Part shown: in pieces, positions 21,950-33,420 of the stretch
How positions within the stretch are numbered: the stretch's first letter is position 1
Layout: each line of letters begins with the position of its first letter
Origin: Ricinus communis
Taxonomy: Eukaryota; Streptophyta; Magnoliopsida; Malpighiales; Euphorbiaceae
Direction of reading: 5' to 3'
NCBI RefSeq assembly: GCF_019578655.1
Contig: NC_063261.1
Span: 2,934,201 to 2,998,200, forward strand
DNA length: 64,000 nt
The notes under the pieces: generated by a model
Seen by the model: only the letters and a program-made list of their open reading frames with translations
The model's database searches: none
Told to the model about the DNA's origin: nothing
Program-made: the position numbers and the translations under genes

Positions 21950-23345
21950 GATGCTTATCTTGTGAATGTGGTAGACACCGGAATTGTTAGTCCAGGGGTT
22001 TCAGAGGTACCAATAGTCAAAGAATTCCCGGATGTATTTCTAGAAGAATTACCTGGATTGCCACCTCAACGAGAAGTGGATTTTGAAATTGAAACTATTC
22101 CAGGAGTTGCTCCTATTTCTATAGCACCTTATAGAATGGCACCGTGAATTACAGGAATTGAAAAAGCAACTTGAGGATTTATTGGAGAAAGGTTATATTC
22201 GACCTAGTATATCACCGTGGGGAGCTCCAAAGTGTTGTTTGTGAAGAAAAGGATGGAAGTATGAGACTTTGCATTGATTATAGGAAGTTGAACCAAGTTA
22301 CTATCAAGAACAAATATCCTTTACCTCGCATTGATGATTTGCTTGATCAACTCGTAGGGCAAATCGTATTCTCCAAAATTGATTTGAGATCTGGGTATTG
22401 GCAATTAAAGGTTAGAGAGACTTCTATACCTAAAACGGCATTTCGGACACGATATGGTCATTATGAGTTTGTTGTTATGCCATTTGGTTTGACCAATGCA
22501 CCTGCAGCATTCATGTCTTTGATGAATAATATTTTTCAACCGTATCTTGATCAATTTGTGATAGTCTTCATTGATGATATTCTGATATACTCCAGAAATT
22601 CTGAAGACCATGAACATCATTTAAGAACAATATTACAAACTTTGAGAGAAAAACAGTTATATGGTAAGTTTAGTAAATGTGAGTTCTGGATGAATAACAT
22701 TGCATTTTTGGGGCATATTATATCTGCACAAGGTGTTCAACCGGACCCATCTAAGGTGAAGGCTATTCAGGAGTGGGAATCACCAAGAAATATTTCAGAA
22801 GTTCGTAGTTTTCCGGGATTGGTACGGGTACTATAGAAGATTCGTGAAGAACTTCTCCATTTTAGCAAAGCCATTGACTAATCATTAAAGAAACAAGTGA
22901 CTTTTCAGTTGGAATGATAAATGTCAAGCTAGTTTTGAGGAGTTAAAAATAGATTGATTATGACACCTATACTTACATTACCTATACAAGGAGGGGAATA
23001 TGTAGTCTATACAGATGCTTCACTTAATGGTTTGGGTTGTGTATTGATGCAGAATGGAAGGGTTATTGCTTATGCTTCTAGACAACTTAAACCTCATGAA
23101 CGAAATTATCCTACACATGATTTAGAATTGGTCGCAATTATACATGCTTTGAAAACTTGGAGACATTATCTTTATGGAGAGACATTTCGGATATTCAACG
23201 ACCACAAAAGCTTAAAGTACATACCTACACAGGAAAGAGTTGAACCTCGTGCAACGAAGATGGATGGAATTATTAAAGGATTATGATTGTACCATTGATT
23301 ATCACCCGGAAAAGCAAATGTTGTGGCAGATGCACTTAGTAGGAA
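21950..23345 (+). pseudogene. Reverse transcriptase-RNase H, broken
   Basis: The linker and RT N terminus (FPDVFLEELPGLPP, REVDFEIE) stop at a TGA near 22,145, where a proline-alanine codon pair has been damaged. The RT core (22,260-22,830) is open and keeps the expected motifs: [36 protein letters not shown] and the catalytic [10 protein letters not shown] frameshift near 22,815 breaks the SFLGLAGYYRRF-type motif. RNase H resumes at about 22,950 with [10 protein letters not shown] and [10 protein letters not shown] and is broken again near 23,283. Together these copy the RNA into DNA and degrade the template. Catalytic residues survive, but no uninterrupted protein is possible. Confidence 0.9.
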
Positions 23346-24620
23346 GACTTTGGAAAGGGTTGCAGGTATGATTTCATATCAGATGAGTTCCTTAATTTCG
23401 CTAAGAGCTATGGATATGCATTTTTCTATAAAGAATGGGGTATTATTGACTACAATGAAGACTAGTCCCCAGATACTAGATGAGATCAAACATGCACAAG
23501 GTAGTGATGCATACTTAAAGAAGTTACAGAAGAAGGTGCAAGATGGTAAGACAAGTGAACTAATCGAGCGAGATGATGGAATGTGGGTTATGAAAACCAG
23601 GGTATATGTACCTAATGTAGCCGCATTGAAACAAAAGATTTTTTGGGAGGCTCACAAGTCTCCTTATTCAATGCACCCAGGGAGTACAAAAATGTATAAC
23701 AATTTGAAGCCACATTATTGGTGGTCAGGCATGAAGAGGGAAGTTGCAGAATATGTAGCTAAATGCCTAACTTGTCAACAAGTGAAAGCAGAACATCAAT
23801 CACCTGCAGGTAAATTACAGTCTTTAATTATACCTGAGTGGAAATGGGAAAGAATTACTATGGACTTTGTTGTTGGTTTGCCTCGCACTTTTAGGAGAAA
23901 TGATGCTATTTGGGTAATAGTTGATAGGTTAACAAAATCAGCGCACTTTTTACCTATTCAACAGAATGATTCATTGGATAAGCTAGCCAACTTGTATGTG
24001 AAAGAAATTGTTAGGTTGCATGGTGTACCTATCTCCATTGTTTTGAGGGATCCTCAGTTTACATCTCATTTCCGGAATAGCTTACAAGTGGCAATGGGAA
24101 CTAAATTGCATTTCAAGATCGCTTTTCATCCCTCAAACAGGATGGGCAATCCGAGAGAACTATTCAAACTTTTGAAGACATGTTACGGGCTTGTGCATTA
24201 GAGTATAGCCGGAAATTGGGATGAACAGGTACCACTTATGGAATTTCTTTGATAATAATAGTTTTCATTCTAGTATTGGTATGCCACCATACGAGGCATT
24301 ATATGGGAGAAAATGTAGAAGCCCTATATGTTGAGATGTAGAAGGGTTGAGACAATTGGAAGGTCCTGAAATTATTCAAGAAATGAGACAAGATACAAGT
24401 TGCGGGCGATGTATCAAGGCCGCACAAGATGGGCAGAAAAGCTATGCAGATAAACACAGGAAGGGAAATTGAGTATGAAGTTGGGGATAAGGTTTTCTTG
24501 AGAGTATCACCATGGAGGGGTATCCTTCAATTTGGTAAACAAGGTAAACTAAGTCCCTCGGTATATCAGTATGAGATTTTAGAGCGGGTTGGTCCTTTAG
24601 CCTATAGACTTGCATTACCC
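23323..24620 (+). pseudogene. Integrase, broken near the DDE glutamate
   Basis: After a VADALSRKT junction, an open stretch of about 290 codons contains the HHCC zinc region (HPGSTKMYNNL, CLTCQQVKAEH) and the first two catalytic aspartates (ITMDFVVGLP and VLRDPQFTSHF). A frameshift at about 24,130 garbles the segment holding the catalytic glutamate; the correct frame is still visible just downstream (TFEDMLRACALE). Another stop follows at about 24,250, then a SSIGMPPYEALYGRKCRSP-like block and the GDKVFLRVSPWRG domain from 24,480. Integrase would insert the cDNA; this copy cannot. Confidence 0.88.
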
Positions 24621-24912
24621 CCGAGTTAGCTCAAGTACATAATGTTTTCCATGTTTCTATGCTTCCGACGATATCGATCCGATCCTAGCCATGTCATCAA
24701 GATACCGAAATTGAAGTTTCTGAGAAACTCACATATGTTGAAGAACCGATTCAGATATTAGACCGACAGGTTAGAAAATTAAGAAACAAGGAAATTCCTA
24801 TGGTAAAGGTGAAATGGAGTCAACATTCATCTAAGGAAGCAACTTGGGAAGTAGAGAAGCATATGATGGATAAATACCCGAGCTTATTTGGCATGTCTGT
24901 TGGCGATTAGTT
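24600..24912 (+). pseudogene. Integrase C terminus with chromodomain-like tail
   Basis: The segment reads ELAQVHNVFHVSML, then breaks by one base near 24,665 and again near 24,705. It continues with YVEEPIQILDRQVRKLRNKE and VKVKWSQHSSKEATWEVE. This is the chromodomain-like tail of Tekay/Del chromoviruses, thought to target integration to particular chromatin. It ends at a TAG at 24,908-24,910, 38 bases before LTR2. The intact duplicate of this segment is at 27,583-27,999. Confidence 0.85.
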
Positions 24913-24935
24913 AATTTCGAGGACGAAATTTTTTC

Positions 24936-24948
24936 AGTGGGTAGGAAT
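24936..24948 (+). promoter_or_regulatory. Polypurine tract before LTR2
   Basis: agtgggtaggaat lies immediately before the TGTCACAACC start of LTR2 and follows the ttcgaggacgaaatttttt block typical of this lineage. The same tract precedes LTR3 at 28,025-28,037. It would prime plus-strand DNA. Confidence 0.75.
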
Positions 24949-27338
24949 TGTCACAACCAAATTTATTTACTTCTTTTTATTAATAATTAATATTCATTAG
25001 CATGTCATTAAACATGTCATTTGCATCATGATTATATATGATCTATTTTATTATATTATGTGGTAGATAAATAAATTATTTAGTTACATATTGATTTAAT
25101 TGAAAATTAATGATTTTGGACTAAATTGAAAAGTTAGAAAGAAAGAGGATTAAATTGTAATTTGCCTATTTCCACACCAATATACCACCTCTTTCATTTG
25201 TTCTTATCTACGTATGCTTTCCAATTTCCTTTTCTTCTTTGTCTCTCTCATTTTTCTCCTTTCCTTCTTCAACTTTGATTTTCCAAATCAAACTCTACAA
25301 AACTTTTAGTAAGTGAAAATCAAATTCTTCTTTTAAGCTTGAAAGATTTGGGCTTTCTTAATCAAGGAAAACAAAGGTGAGTAATTTTAATTGCTTGATT
25401 TTGCTGTAAATTAGGGTTAATGATATGAAATTGTTGATGATTATGTGTTTTGGAATTGTTTAATCAAGAGTAAACATGCTTTTACTTGTGATCTTGAAGC
25501 TGAAATTTCTGGGCAGATTTTTCACTTATGATTTCGTGACCTTAGAGGCTTTATCTCGAAAATTTTCAAACATGAAAGTTGTAGGTATATGTCTCAAGAA
25601 TATCTCTGTAAAATGGTTTTGCAGATTGTTGAGTGAGTAGGAACTTATGAGGTTCGATTTTGCTGCTGCTCTGTTTTTGGTTCAGCAGATGACCTGGTTT
25701 TTGTGCTGACATTTTGAGGCATTTAGAGGCTGAACCAAGCAGAGAGTTAAACATGAAAGTTGTTCATTTATATATGTAGTATATGTCTGAAAAATTTCAT
25801 AATTTTTGGTTGAGTATAACGTGAGATATGTTGAACTTAATATGGCCTGCCCGAAACTGTTTTAAGCAGAAATCGGGCTTAGGATTCAGAAATTTGTTGC
25901 TAATTGTGTGTTTCACAACTTGAGCTAGAAAAGTCCAAATTGAGTAAAATTAGTGTCTATAGAAACTTTAGAATGTTAACTTTATATCTGGAGAGTTTCA
26001 TCAGAAAATTCATTTGTTTGATTGGTCATTTAATAGGAAACTTTTTTTTCTGTTCTGTTTAGATGGAAATTTGAGCAGCTGTATAGAAAATGCCATAACT
26101 ATTTCTATACCAATGATTTTGAGGTGATTCTTTCTGCTATGGTTTCTATAAAAATGGAAGTGTAATTCTGGAAAATATGAGATTTTTATTAATTGTACAT
26201 AAATTTTGGTGTAATTTCTAAGTCAGTACCTACAAGCTGCCTTTATCAACAAATATGTTGATTTGTTGTCATTCATCTCATGCATCATATTAATATCTAG
26301 AATATATGTTATTTTGTTGAAATGTGATATTTTATTGATAGTAAATATATATATATATATATATATATTTATGCCTTGTGATTGAATTGTATTTGTATTG
26401 AATATGTGAATAGGTTCATCCAAAGGCAAGGAAGTGGTAAGAGAAAAAGAATAGGATTACTTTGTTATCCTATAACTTCTGGTAAGTATTTAATAGACTA
26501 AACTTTGTGTATATTGAGTAGGGACTGCTGTTTGATTACTTGATAATTTCTTGCTTGACTGAGTTGATATTAGTTAGGTTTTTGGCTTGTTATAAAGTGA
26601 ATTGATTGTGATGTGTTGTGAAGTGAATTGATTGTGATGTGTTGTGAAGTGAAATGATTGTGATTAAGGATTGATGACTTTTGTATGGATATTGTGTGAT
26701 CGGAAAGCTGAGCCGGATAGCTACCCGAGTATGTGAGATGGCAAGACTGAGCGGATAGTCTTGTCAAGTGGTTACTGAAATTTAAAAATGTGAGGAAATG
26801 TAAGGATGAGTCATCTGATCCTAATTTGATAGAAATAATGTGGAATTGAATTATTTGACTTGGTTGAGTTTGAGATTATTTGCATTACGTGAGATGAAAT
26901 TATATGTTTATGAGAATAACTGAAATGGTTGATTTTGTGATTGTTAGTTAAGTGTTGGTATAATTTTCTGTATTGATAAAGATTTGATAATTCTAGCCTA
27001 ATATACTATAGTTTAGTAAATTAAATGCTTATTGAGTCGCTAGCTCATTCCTTAGCAATTTTTTTTTCAGGTTAGTGCGGTTGTAGATAGCCTTACTGCA
27101 TTGCTCTTTTGCATCGATCAATATTATCGGTGGGCCAGAGGAGTTATCTAAAGCATTGGGGCATTTTGGGAACTTGTGTGAATTAAACTACTGTATAAAT
27201 ATTTTTTATATATATTAAGTATGTCATGCCACTTAAATTGTATGAATGTATATTGTAACTAAGTAGTAAATTATGTTTATAAAGTTATATATATATATAT
27301 ATTGCTATTCAATGGGAAGTTTGAGTTGGGGTGTTATA
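24949..27338 (+). repeat. LTR2 (middle LTR) of the chromovirus
   Basis: A 2,390-bp copy of the LTR. It is followed directly by ctaaagtagcc instead of a primer-binding site, so it works as the 3' LTR of internal region 1 and only nominally as the 5' LTR of internal region 2. It has a longer TA run (about 26,345-26,370) than LTR1. Confidence 0.92.
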
Positions 27339-27570
27339 CTAAAGTAGCCAACATATTTAAGAAGATGGATTTTATGTCTGGAATGGGGTTAGGAAAGAAC
27401 TAGTAGGGTATTGTGGAGCTACCAGACTTCAAAGGTCAAAGGAATTGAGACGGGCTGGGTTACCATGAGGATGAAGATGAGGGCAAACCAAAGGGTAATA
27501 CTTTAAAAGGCGTATTTATCTAGGAGTACAAGCCTTACTCTAAGGAGCCCAAACATATTACAATAGCTGG
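27339..27570 (+). pseudogene. Captured G-patch-like fragment of another retroelement
   Basis: This 232-bp segment does not match internal region 1. In one frame it reads KKMDFMSGMGLGKN, a stop pair, GIVELPDFKGQ, GLGYHEDEDEGKPKG and EYKPYSKEPKHITIAG. The GMGLGKN-type motif with a following LPDFKG and GLGY is the G-patch signature found near the protease of some other plant gypsy (Tat-type) polyproteins. It joins LTR2 at 27,338/27,339 with no primer-binding site and joins Tekay-type pol sequence at about 27,570. Confidence 0.6.
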
Positions 27571-28012
27571 GATGAGGTTTTCTTGAGAGTATCACCATGG
27601 AGGGGTATCCTTCGATTTGGTAAACAAGGTAAACTAAGTCCTCGATATATCGGGCCGTATGAGATTTTAGAGCGGGTTGGTCCTTTAGCCTATAGACTTG
27701 CATTACCCCCAGAGTTAGCTCAAGTACATAATGTTTTCCATGTTTCTATGCTTCGACGATATCGATCTGATCCTAGCCATGTCATCAAGATACCAGAAAT
27801 TGAAGTTTCTGAGAAACTCACATATGTTGAAGAACCGATTCAGATATTAAACCGACAGGTTAGAAAATTAAGAAACAAGGAAATTCCTATGGTAAAGGTG
27901 AAATGGAGTCAACATTCATCTAAGGAAGCAACTTGGGAAGTAGAGAAGCATATGCTGGATAAATACCCGAGCTTATTTGGCATGTCTGTTGGCGATTAGT
28001 TAATTTCGAGGA
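27571..28012 (+). pseudogene. Second copy of the integrase C terminus/chromodomain tail, open frame
   Basis: From about 27,571 the sequence matches internal region 1 from about 24,492 onward. Here the frame is uninterrupted for 138 codons (27,583-27,999), reading VSPWRGILRFGKQGKL, VHNVFHVSMLRRY, ILNRQVRKLRNKE and VKVKWSQHSSKEATWEVE and ending GMSVGD. The 27,583 start is only an internal methionine. It keeps the bases whose loss broke the copy at 24,600-24,912, so it derives from a less damaged parent. It is followed by ttcgaggacgaaa and the polypurine tract of LTR3. Confidence 0.85.
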
Positions 28013-28037
28013 CGAAATTTTTTAAGTGGGTAGGAAT

Positions 28038-30420
28038 TGTCACAACCAAATTTATTTAATTCTTTTTATTAATAATTAATATTCATTAGCATGTCATTAA
28101 ACATGTCATTTGCATCATGATTATATATGATCTATTTTATTATATTATGTGGTAGATAAATAAATTATTTAGTTACATATTGATTTAATTGAAAAGTAAT
28201 GATTTTGGACTAAATTGAAAAGTTAGAAAGAAAGAGGATTAAATTGTAATTTGCCTATTTCCACACCAATATACCACCTCTTTCATTTGTTCTTATCTAC
28301 GTATGCTTTCCAATTTCCTTTTCTTCTTTGTCTCTCTCATTTTTCTCCTTTCCTTCTTCAACTTTGATTTTCCAAATCAAACTCTACAAAACTTTTAGTA
28401 AGTGAAAATCAAATTCTTCTTTTAAGCTTGAAAGATTTGGGCTTTCTTAATCAAGGAAAACAAAGGTGAGTAATTTTAATTGCTTGATTTTGCTGTAAAT
28501 TAGGGTTAATGATATGAAATTGTTGATGATTATGTGTTTTGGAATTGTTTAATCAAAAGTAAACATGCTTTTACTTGTGATCTTGAAGCTGAAATTTCTG
28601 GGCAGATTTTTCACTTATGATTTCGTGACCTTAGAGGCTTTATCTCGAAAATTTTCAAACATGAAAGTTGTAGGTATATGTCTCAAGAATATCTCTGTAA
28701 AATGGTTTTGCAGATTGTTGAGTGAGTAGGAACTTATGAGGTTCGATTTTGCTGCTGCTCTGTTTTTGGTTCAGCAGGTGACCTGGTTTTTGTGCTGACA
28801 TTTTGAGGCATTTAGAGGCTGAACCAAGCAGAGAGTTAAAAATGAAAGTTGTTCATTTATATATGTAGTATATGTCTGAAAAATTTCATAATTTTTGGTT
28901 GAGTATAACGTGAGATATGTTGAACTTAATATGGCCTGCCCGAAACTGTTTTAAGCAGAAATCGGGCTTAGGATTCAGAAATTTGTTGCTAATTTTGTGT
29001 TTCACAACTTGAGCTAGAAAAGTCTAAATTGAGTAAAATTAGTGTCTATAGAAACTTTAGAATGTTAACTTTATATCTGAAGAGTTTCATCAGAAAATTC
29101 ATTTGTTTGATTGGTCATTTAATAGGAAACTTTTTTTCTGTTCTGTTTAGATGGAAATTTGAGCAGCTGTATAGAAAATGCCATAACTATTTCTATACCA
29201 ATGATTTTGAGGTGATTCTTTCTGCTATGGTTTCTATAAAAATGGAAGTGTAATTCTGGAAAATATGAGATTTTTATTAATTGTACATAAGTTTTGGTGT
29301 AATTTCTAAGTCAGTACCTACAAGCTGCCTTCATCAACAAATATGTTGATATGTTGTCATTCATCTCATGCATCATATTAATATCTAGAATATATGTTAT
29401 TTTGTTGAAATGTGATATTTTATTGATAGTAAATATATATATATATATATTTATGCCTTGTGATTGAATTGTATTTGTATTGAATATGTGAATAGGTTCA
29501 TCCAAAGGCAAGGAAGTGGTAAGAGAAAAGAATAGGATTACTTTGTTATCCTATAACTTCCGGTAAGTATTTAATAGACTAAACTTTGTGTATATTGAGT
29601 AGGGACTGCTGTTTGATTACTTGATAATTTCTTGGTTGACTGAGTTGATATTAGTTATGTTTTTGGCTTGTTATAAAGTGAATTGATTGTGATGTGTTGT
29701 GAAGTGAATTGATTGTGATGTGTTGTGAAGTGAAATGATTGTGATTAAGGATTGATGACTTTTGTATGGATATTGTGTGATCGGAAAGCCGAGCCGGATA
29801 GCTACCCGAGTATGTGAGATGGCAAGACCGAGCCGGATAGTCTTGTCAAGTGGTTACCGAAATTTAAAAATGTGAGAAAATGTAAGGATGAGTCATCTGA
29901 TCCTAATTTGATAGAAATAATGTGGAATTGAATTATTTGACTTGGTTGAGTTTGAGATTATTTGCATTACGTGAGATGAAATTATATGTTTATGAGAATA
30001 ACTGAAATGGTTGATTTTGTGATTGTTAGTTAAGTGTTGGTATAATTTTCCGTATTGATAAAGATTTGATAATTCTAGCCTAATATACTATAGTTTAGTA
30101 AATTAAATGCTTATTGAGTCGCTAGCTCATTCCTTAGCAATTTTTTTTCAGGTTAGTGCAGTTTGTAGATAGCCTTAGGCTGCATTGCTCTTTTGCATCA
30201 GTCAATATTATCGGTGGGCCGGAGGAGTTATCTAAAGAATTGGGGCATTTTGGAAACTTGTGTGAATTAAACTACTGTATAAATATTTCTTATATATATT
30301 AAGTATGTCATGCCACTTAAATTGTATGAATGTATATTGTAACTAAGTAGTAAATTATGTTTATAAAGTTATATATATATATATTGCTATTCAATGGGAA
30401 GTTTGAGTTGGGGTGTTATA
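28038..30420 (+). repeat. LTR3 (3' LTR) of the chromovirus
   Basis: A 2,383-bp copy that ends GTGTTATA at 30,420, directly followed by the right-hand CTTGC target duplication. By eye it is about as close to LTR1 as to LTR2. Confidence 0.92.
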
Positions 30421-30611
30421 CTTGCCCCTAACATTAGCAATGGATTGTTTCAGTAAAGGAAAATGCTCGTTGCTAACTTAGCGACAGAAAAGATAATCCG
30501 TCGTTGAAGCATTTATGACAACCAATTTAGCAAGGGCTGTGTGTCTATAGCTAAAAGTCTTTAGCGACAGATTTTGTTCATCACTAAATTTTTTTTTTTT
30601 GTAGTGAATAA

Positions 30612-31005
30612 TAACACTACATCTTATATTGACCAAGAGTTAAGAACACTTGCACATTATAAGGTTCAATATCACATCTTCCTTTGAGGGCCCTTTTCTT
30701 ATAAAAGAAAAACCATGAAGCTATGAGTTGAAGAAGCGGACAATACCTGAAAAGCGGGTCACAACTTAGTCTATGAGTTTGTCTATCATCATTGGCACCA
30801 TTTGTGGGAAGGACATATAATGACACCACATCGCATATTGACTAAGAGTGAACAAGACTTGTGCCTTAAAATATTTAAACAATCTCTCCCTCTTGAGGGC
30901 TCTTTTCTTAAAACGGACAAAACCGTGAGACCATTAGATGAAAAGGCGGACAAGATATATAACAGTATAACTCATAACAGTTTCTTTTGCAAGTGCATAG
31001 CTCCT
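30612..31005 (+). repeat. Diverged tandem repeat, period about 210 bp
   Basis: Two units start acactacatcttatattgac and acaccacatcgcatattgac (30,613 and 30,823). Each continues with ttgagggc(t/c)cttttctta and a gcggacaa motif. The block lies just outside the CACTA right end. This general layout is seen in dispersed plant repeats near genes; no coding is seen. Confidence 0.6.
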
Positions 31006-32139
31006 TGATGACTTTAAAGAGTGTAAATAAAGGTGCACCTATCAACACAGCTCAACTTAGCGAAAATAAAATGTTGTTGTGTTCCATATGAATAGAAAAC
31101 AAGACACTCTTACAACCTCTCTAGGTGATCTTTTTGATACCATTTTCACTACTAACAATATCACAGGAATAATCAAAATGAATTAAAGTTGAAAAGTCAT
31201 GATCTTTATAATAATTTTTATATATAGCTTGAACACACTGATTGAAGAAATTGTCACAGGCCGTATACTTATTGTTAGGAACTTGTACTTTTTTCTCATA
31301 ATAGAACATCATATTAGTATGCCCTTAGAAAAATGACAAAAAATCAATTAGAAAAAGGCAACAAAAATCATAAAAAATTGTTTGGTTTATTTTGAGTTTT
31401 TCTTTAGTTTATGTTGAGTTTTTGTTTAGTTTTATATTATTTCTATTTAGTTCCTATCAGTTTTATACTGGATTTTTAAAAGTATACAATTTTAAATACC
31501 AAAAATAAAAGAAACAAAAATAAATAAAATCTAAACATAAAACAACTTACATCTGATTTCAAATACTGCCTAAAGTATGTAAGGTCATAAAAATCAATAT
31601 ATCTCTAATTCATCAAAACCAAGCCTCAAAACAGGCTATATTTCTTTCTTCTTCGAAATAAACATAGATTTGCAAATAAAAAATAAAAAAATAAAAACAT
31701 ACAACAATTAAAAAAATAATATTTTAAGTGAACTATACTCCTCGTCTTCTTGTTCTTCAACCTAATATCAACCCAATTACTAAAAATCTACTGCCATAAA
31801 AAATTAGGTATTTCACCAATATTCTAAACAATGAAAGGACAATAATCAGAAAAAAGACATATCATTCTTAGGAACACCAGCAGAAAAACTAAACTTGGTA
31901 ATAAAAAAATTTCAAAACAACTCTAAGTTTAATCTGCCATTGGTAAATTATTGGTAGCTCATCTTTAAGAATTTAATGGAAGCACCATGATTAGAAACAT
32001 CTTTCACAATCTAAAAAAATCATTGGAAATATAAATATTTAACATATAAAGAAAAAAAAAAAAACTCAATGATGAATATGCCGAGATAAATATAAAGAGA
32101 AAATTAAAAATCAGATAAAAAATACACTACATGATGCAA
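31006..32139. other. A+T-rich DNA, nothing recognised
   Basis: Only short open frames with random-looking composition are present on both strands. No RNA gene or repeat structure was identified. Confidence 0.4.
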
Positions 32140-32580
32140 AACTGTAACCGACCATAATAGATCGAGGAGGCTACATCGGTAAATCAAGTTTGAGAAGTCC
32201 ATATCTTACTAAGATTACATATCCAATCTTAAGACTAACCCTATTAGAACTCAAACAAGAGAATCCTATTAGAATTTGTGAATATCCTAATAAAATGATA
32301 CATTATCCAAGTTACATTTGTAAATTCCTCACACACACTATCCTATTCCAAGTAGGAGTAGGGTGATCCCAAAGCCAAGTAGGAGTAGGGTAAACTCAAT
32401 TCTCTTATACTTTTAGGTCTCTTTGCTAACTTAGCCATTAGAATAAGTATCCAGACAATATCGTCTGATACTTTACTAACATTTTTGTAGGATTTCGGGA
32501 GATCAAGTCAACTAAGAAATTATTGTTGATAGCTTATCTAACCTTTGACCAATTATCATAAACCAAAAACTGCATTAACA
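32140..32580 (+). mobile_element. LTR-like remnant (gypsy type)
   Basis: The segment contains a duplicated ccaagtaggagtagggt motif (about 32,348 and 32,380). It then has a ctttgctaacttagccattagaa...gtaggatttcggg stretch that resembles the R/U5 end of plant gypsy LTRs. No coding region is attached. The limits are approximate and the family is unknown. Confidence 0.35.
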
Positions 32581-33048
32581 TGAGAGTCAATTTCAGGATC
32601 AATTAAGTTGGGATCAATATCATCAAGAAACTTAAAAGATGTCACTTTTCTATAAATTCATATTTGTCAAACTTCTCTAACATACCAACATCGTCCCTTT
32701 CTTTAATATGAAAGTAAAGACAATGTAATTTAAATCCTTAGAGAATATCAACTACAACATCAATAACATAATAACAAATTAAGCAAAGTACTAAGAAAAT
32801 ACTTTTCTTCATATTCATTATTTCCATAAGTACTGAAGTTCTTCTACTAGAGTTAGTCCTCTCCATGTGTAGTTTCTGTAGAAAATCTATTTAAGAGCTG
32901 AGAACAGTTGTCCCTCAAGTGCTGGAGGATATACTTGTAAAGGATCAATCTATAGAGGATCAGTTGATTCGTTCCTATAGGAAGAACATCTGTTTATCTC
33001 ATGAGCTTGCTTGGTTTGGTAGGAAAAATTCTTTATGCTTAGGTTTCC

Positions 33049-33420
33049 CATAAACGGTGCCAATTGATAATTGGTTAACAAACTAGATATCAACAAAGAT
33101 ATCCTCATCTGACTTGAGCTCTAGAATATATGCAAAAAGAGGTTAGAAAAGTATTGGACAGTGTTGTCCAACAACTTATTCTGATGGCTAAGTCAGTAAA
33201 GGGTTTTAAGATTATGAAAAGAAATTTTAGTTGTAGACGGTTGTATGTACCTGGTAGGCTACATTCCAACCCTATATATAGAGTCTAGAGTTTTTTTAAT
33301 CCTACAAAGGATACGACTTTAATAACCATGAGAACCCCTAATCCTACTAGGATTAGTCTTCCTGGACGTATAATAATGTCTTAGGTCAGGTTGGATTGTT
33401 TAAGTAAACTCAGACCATGA
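33049..33420 (-). mobile_element. LTR end with primer-binding site, minus strand
   Basis: On the minus strand, AATTGGCACCGTTTATGGGAA at about 33,065-33,045 resembles the TTGGCGCCGTCTGTGGGAA primer-binding region of Tat-lineage gypsy elements. Upstream of it on that strand is an LTR-like stretch with a TATA box (CTCTATATATAGGG, about 33,275-33,290) and a CCTAATCCTA block. It is probably a degraded 5' LTR and leader; no gag is recognisable downstream. Confidence 0.4.

Larger units (their letters stand above)
17622..30420 (+). mobile_element. Ty3/gypsy chromovirus (Tekay/Del-like) with three LTRs
   Basis: The element begins TGTCACAACC and ends GGTGTTATA. It is flanked by CTTGC at 17,617-17,621 and 30,421-30,425, a 5-bp target duplication. 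The order is LTR1 (17,622-20,015), internal region 1 (20,016-24,948), LTR2 (24,949-27,338), internal region 2 (27,339-28,037), LTR3 (28,038-30,420). The pol order protease-RT-RNase H-integrase places it in Ty3/gypsy. The chromodomain-like C terminus (ILDRQVRKLRNKEIP, VKVKWSQHSSKEATWE) fits the Tekay/Del chromovirus lineage. Frameshifts and stops interrupt gag and pol throughout, so it is not autonomous. It sits inside a CACTA element and is therefore the younger of the two. Confidence 0.92.
16154..30606. mobile_element. Non-autonomous CACTA transposon, split by a retrotransposon
   Basis: The left end reads tactacaagaaatc (one change from the CACTACAAGAAA consensus). The right end, reverse-complemented, begins CACTACAAAAAA. 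Both ends are flanked by the same 3 bp, AAT (16,151-16,153 and 30,607-30,609), the target duplication typical of CACTA elements. The inner ends carry many copies of a gcgacaa/gcgatgaa/catcgctaa-type subterminal motif in both orientations. Without the nested retrotransposon (17,622-30,420) and its 5-bp duplication, the element is about 1.65 kb and has no transposase frame, so it is a deletion derivative needing transposase in trans. The interior at 16,980-17,350 is a pyrimidine-rich, T/C-biased stretch. Confidence 0.85.

Noticed and set aside
22405..22620. 71-codon minus-strand frame opposite reverse transcriptase
   Set aside because: Antisense shadow of the pol pseudogene.
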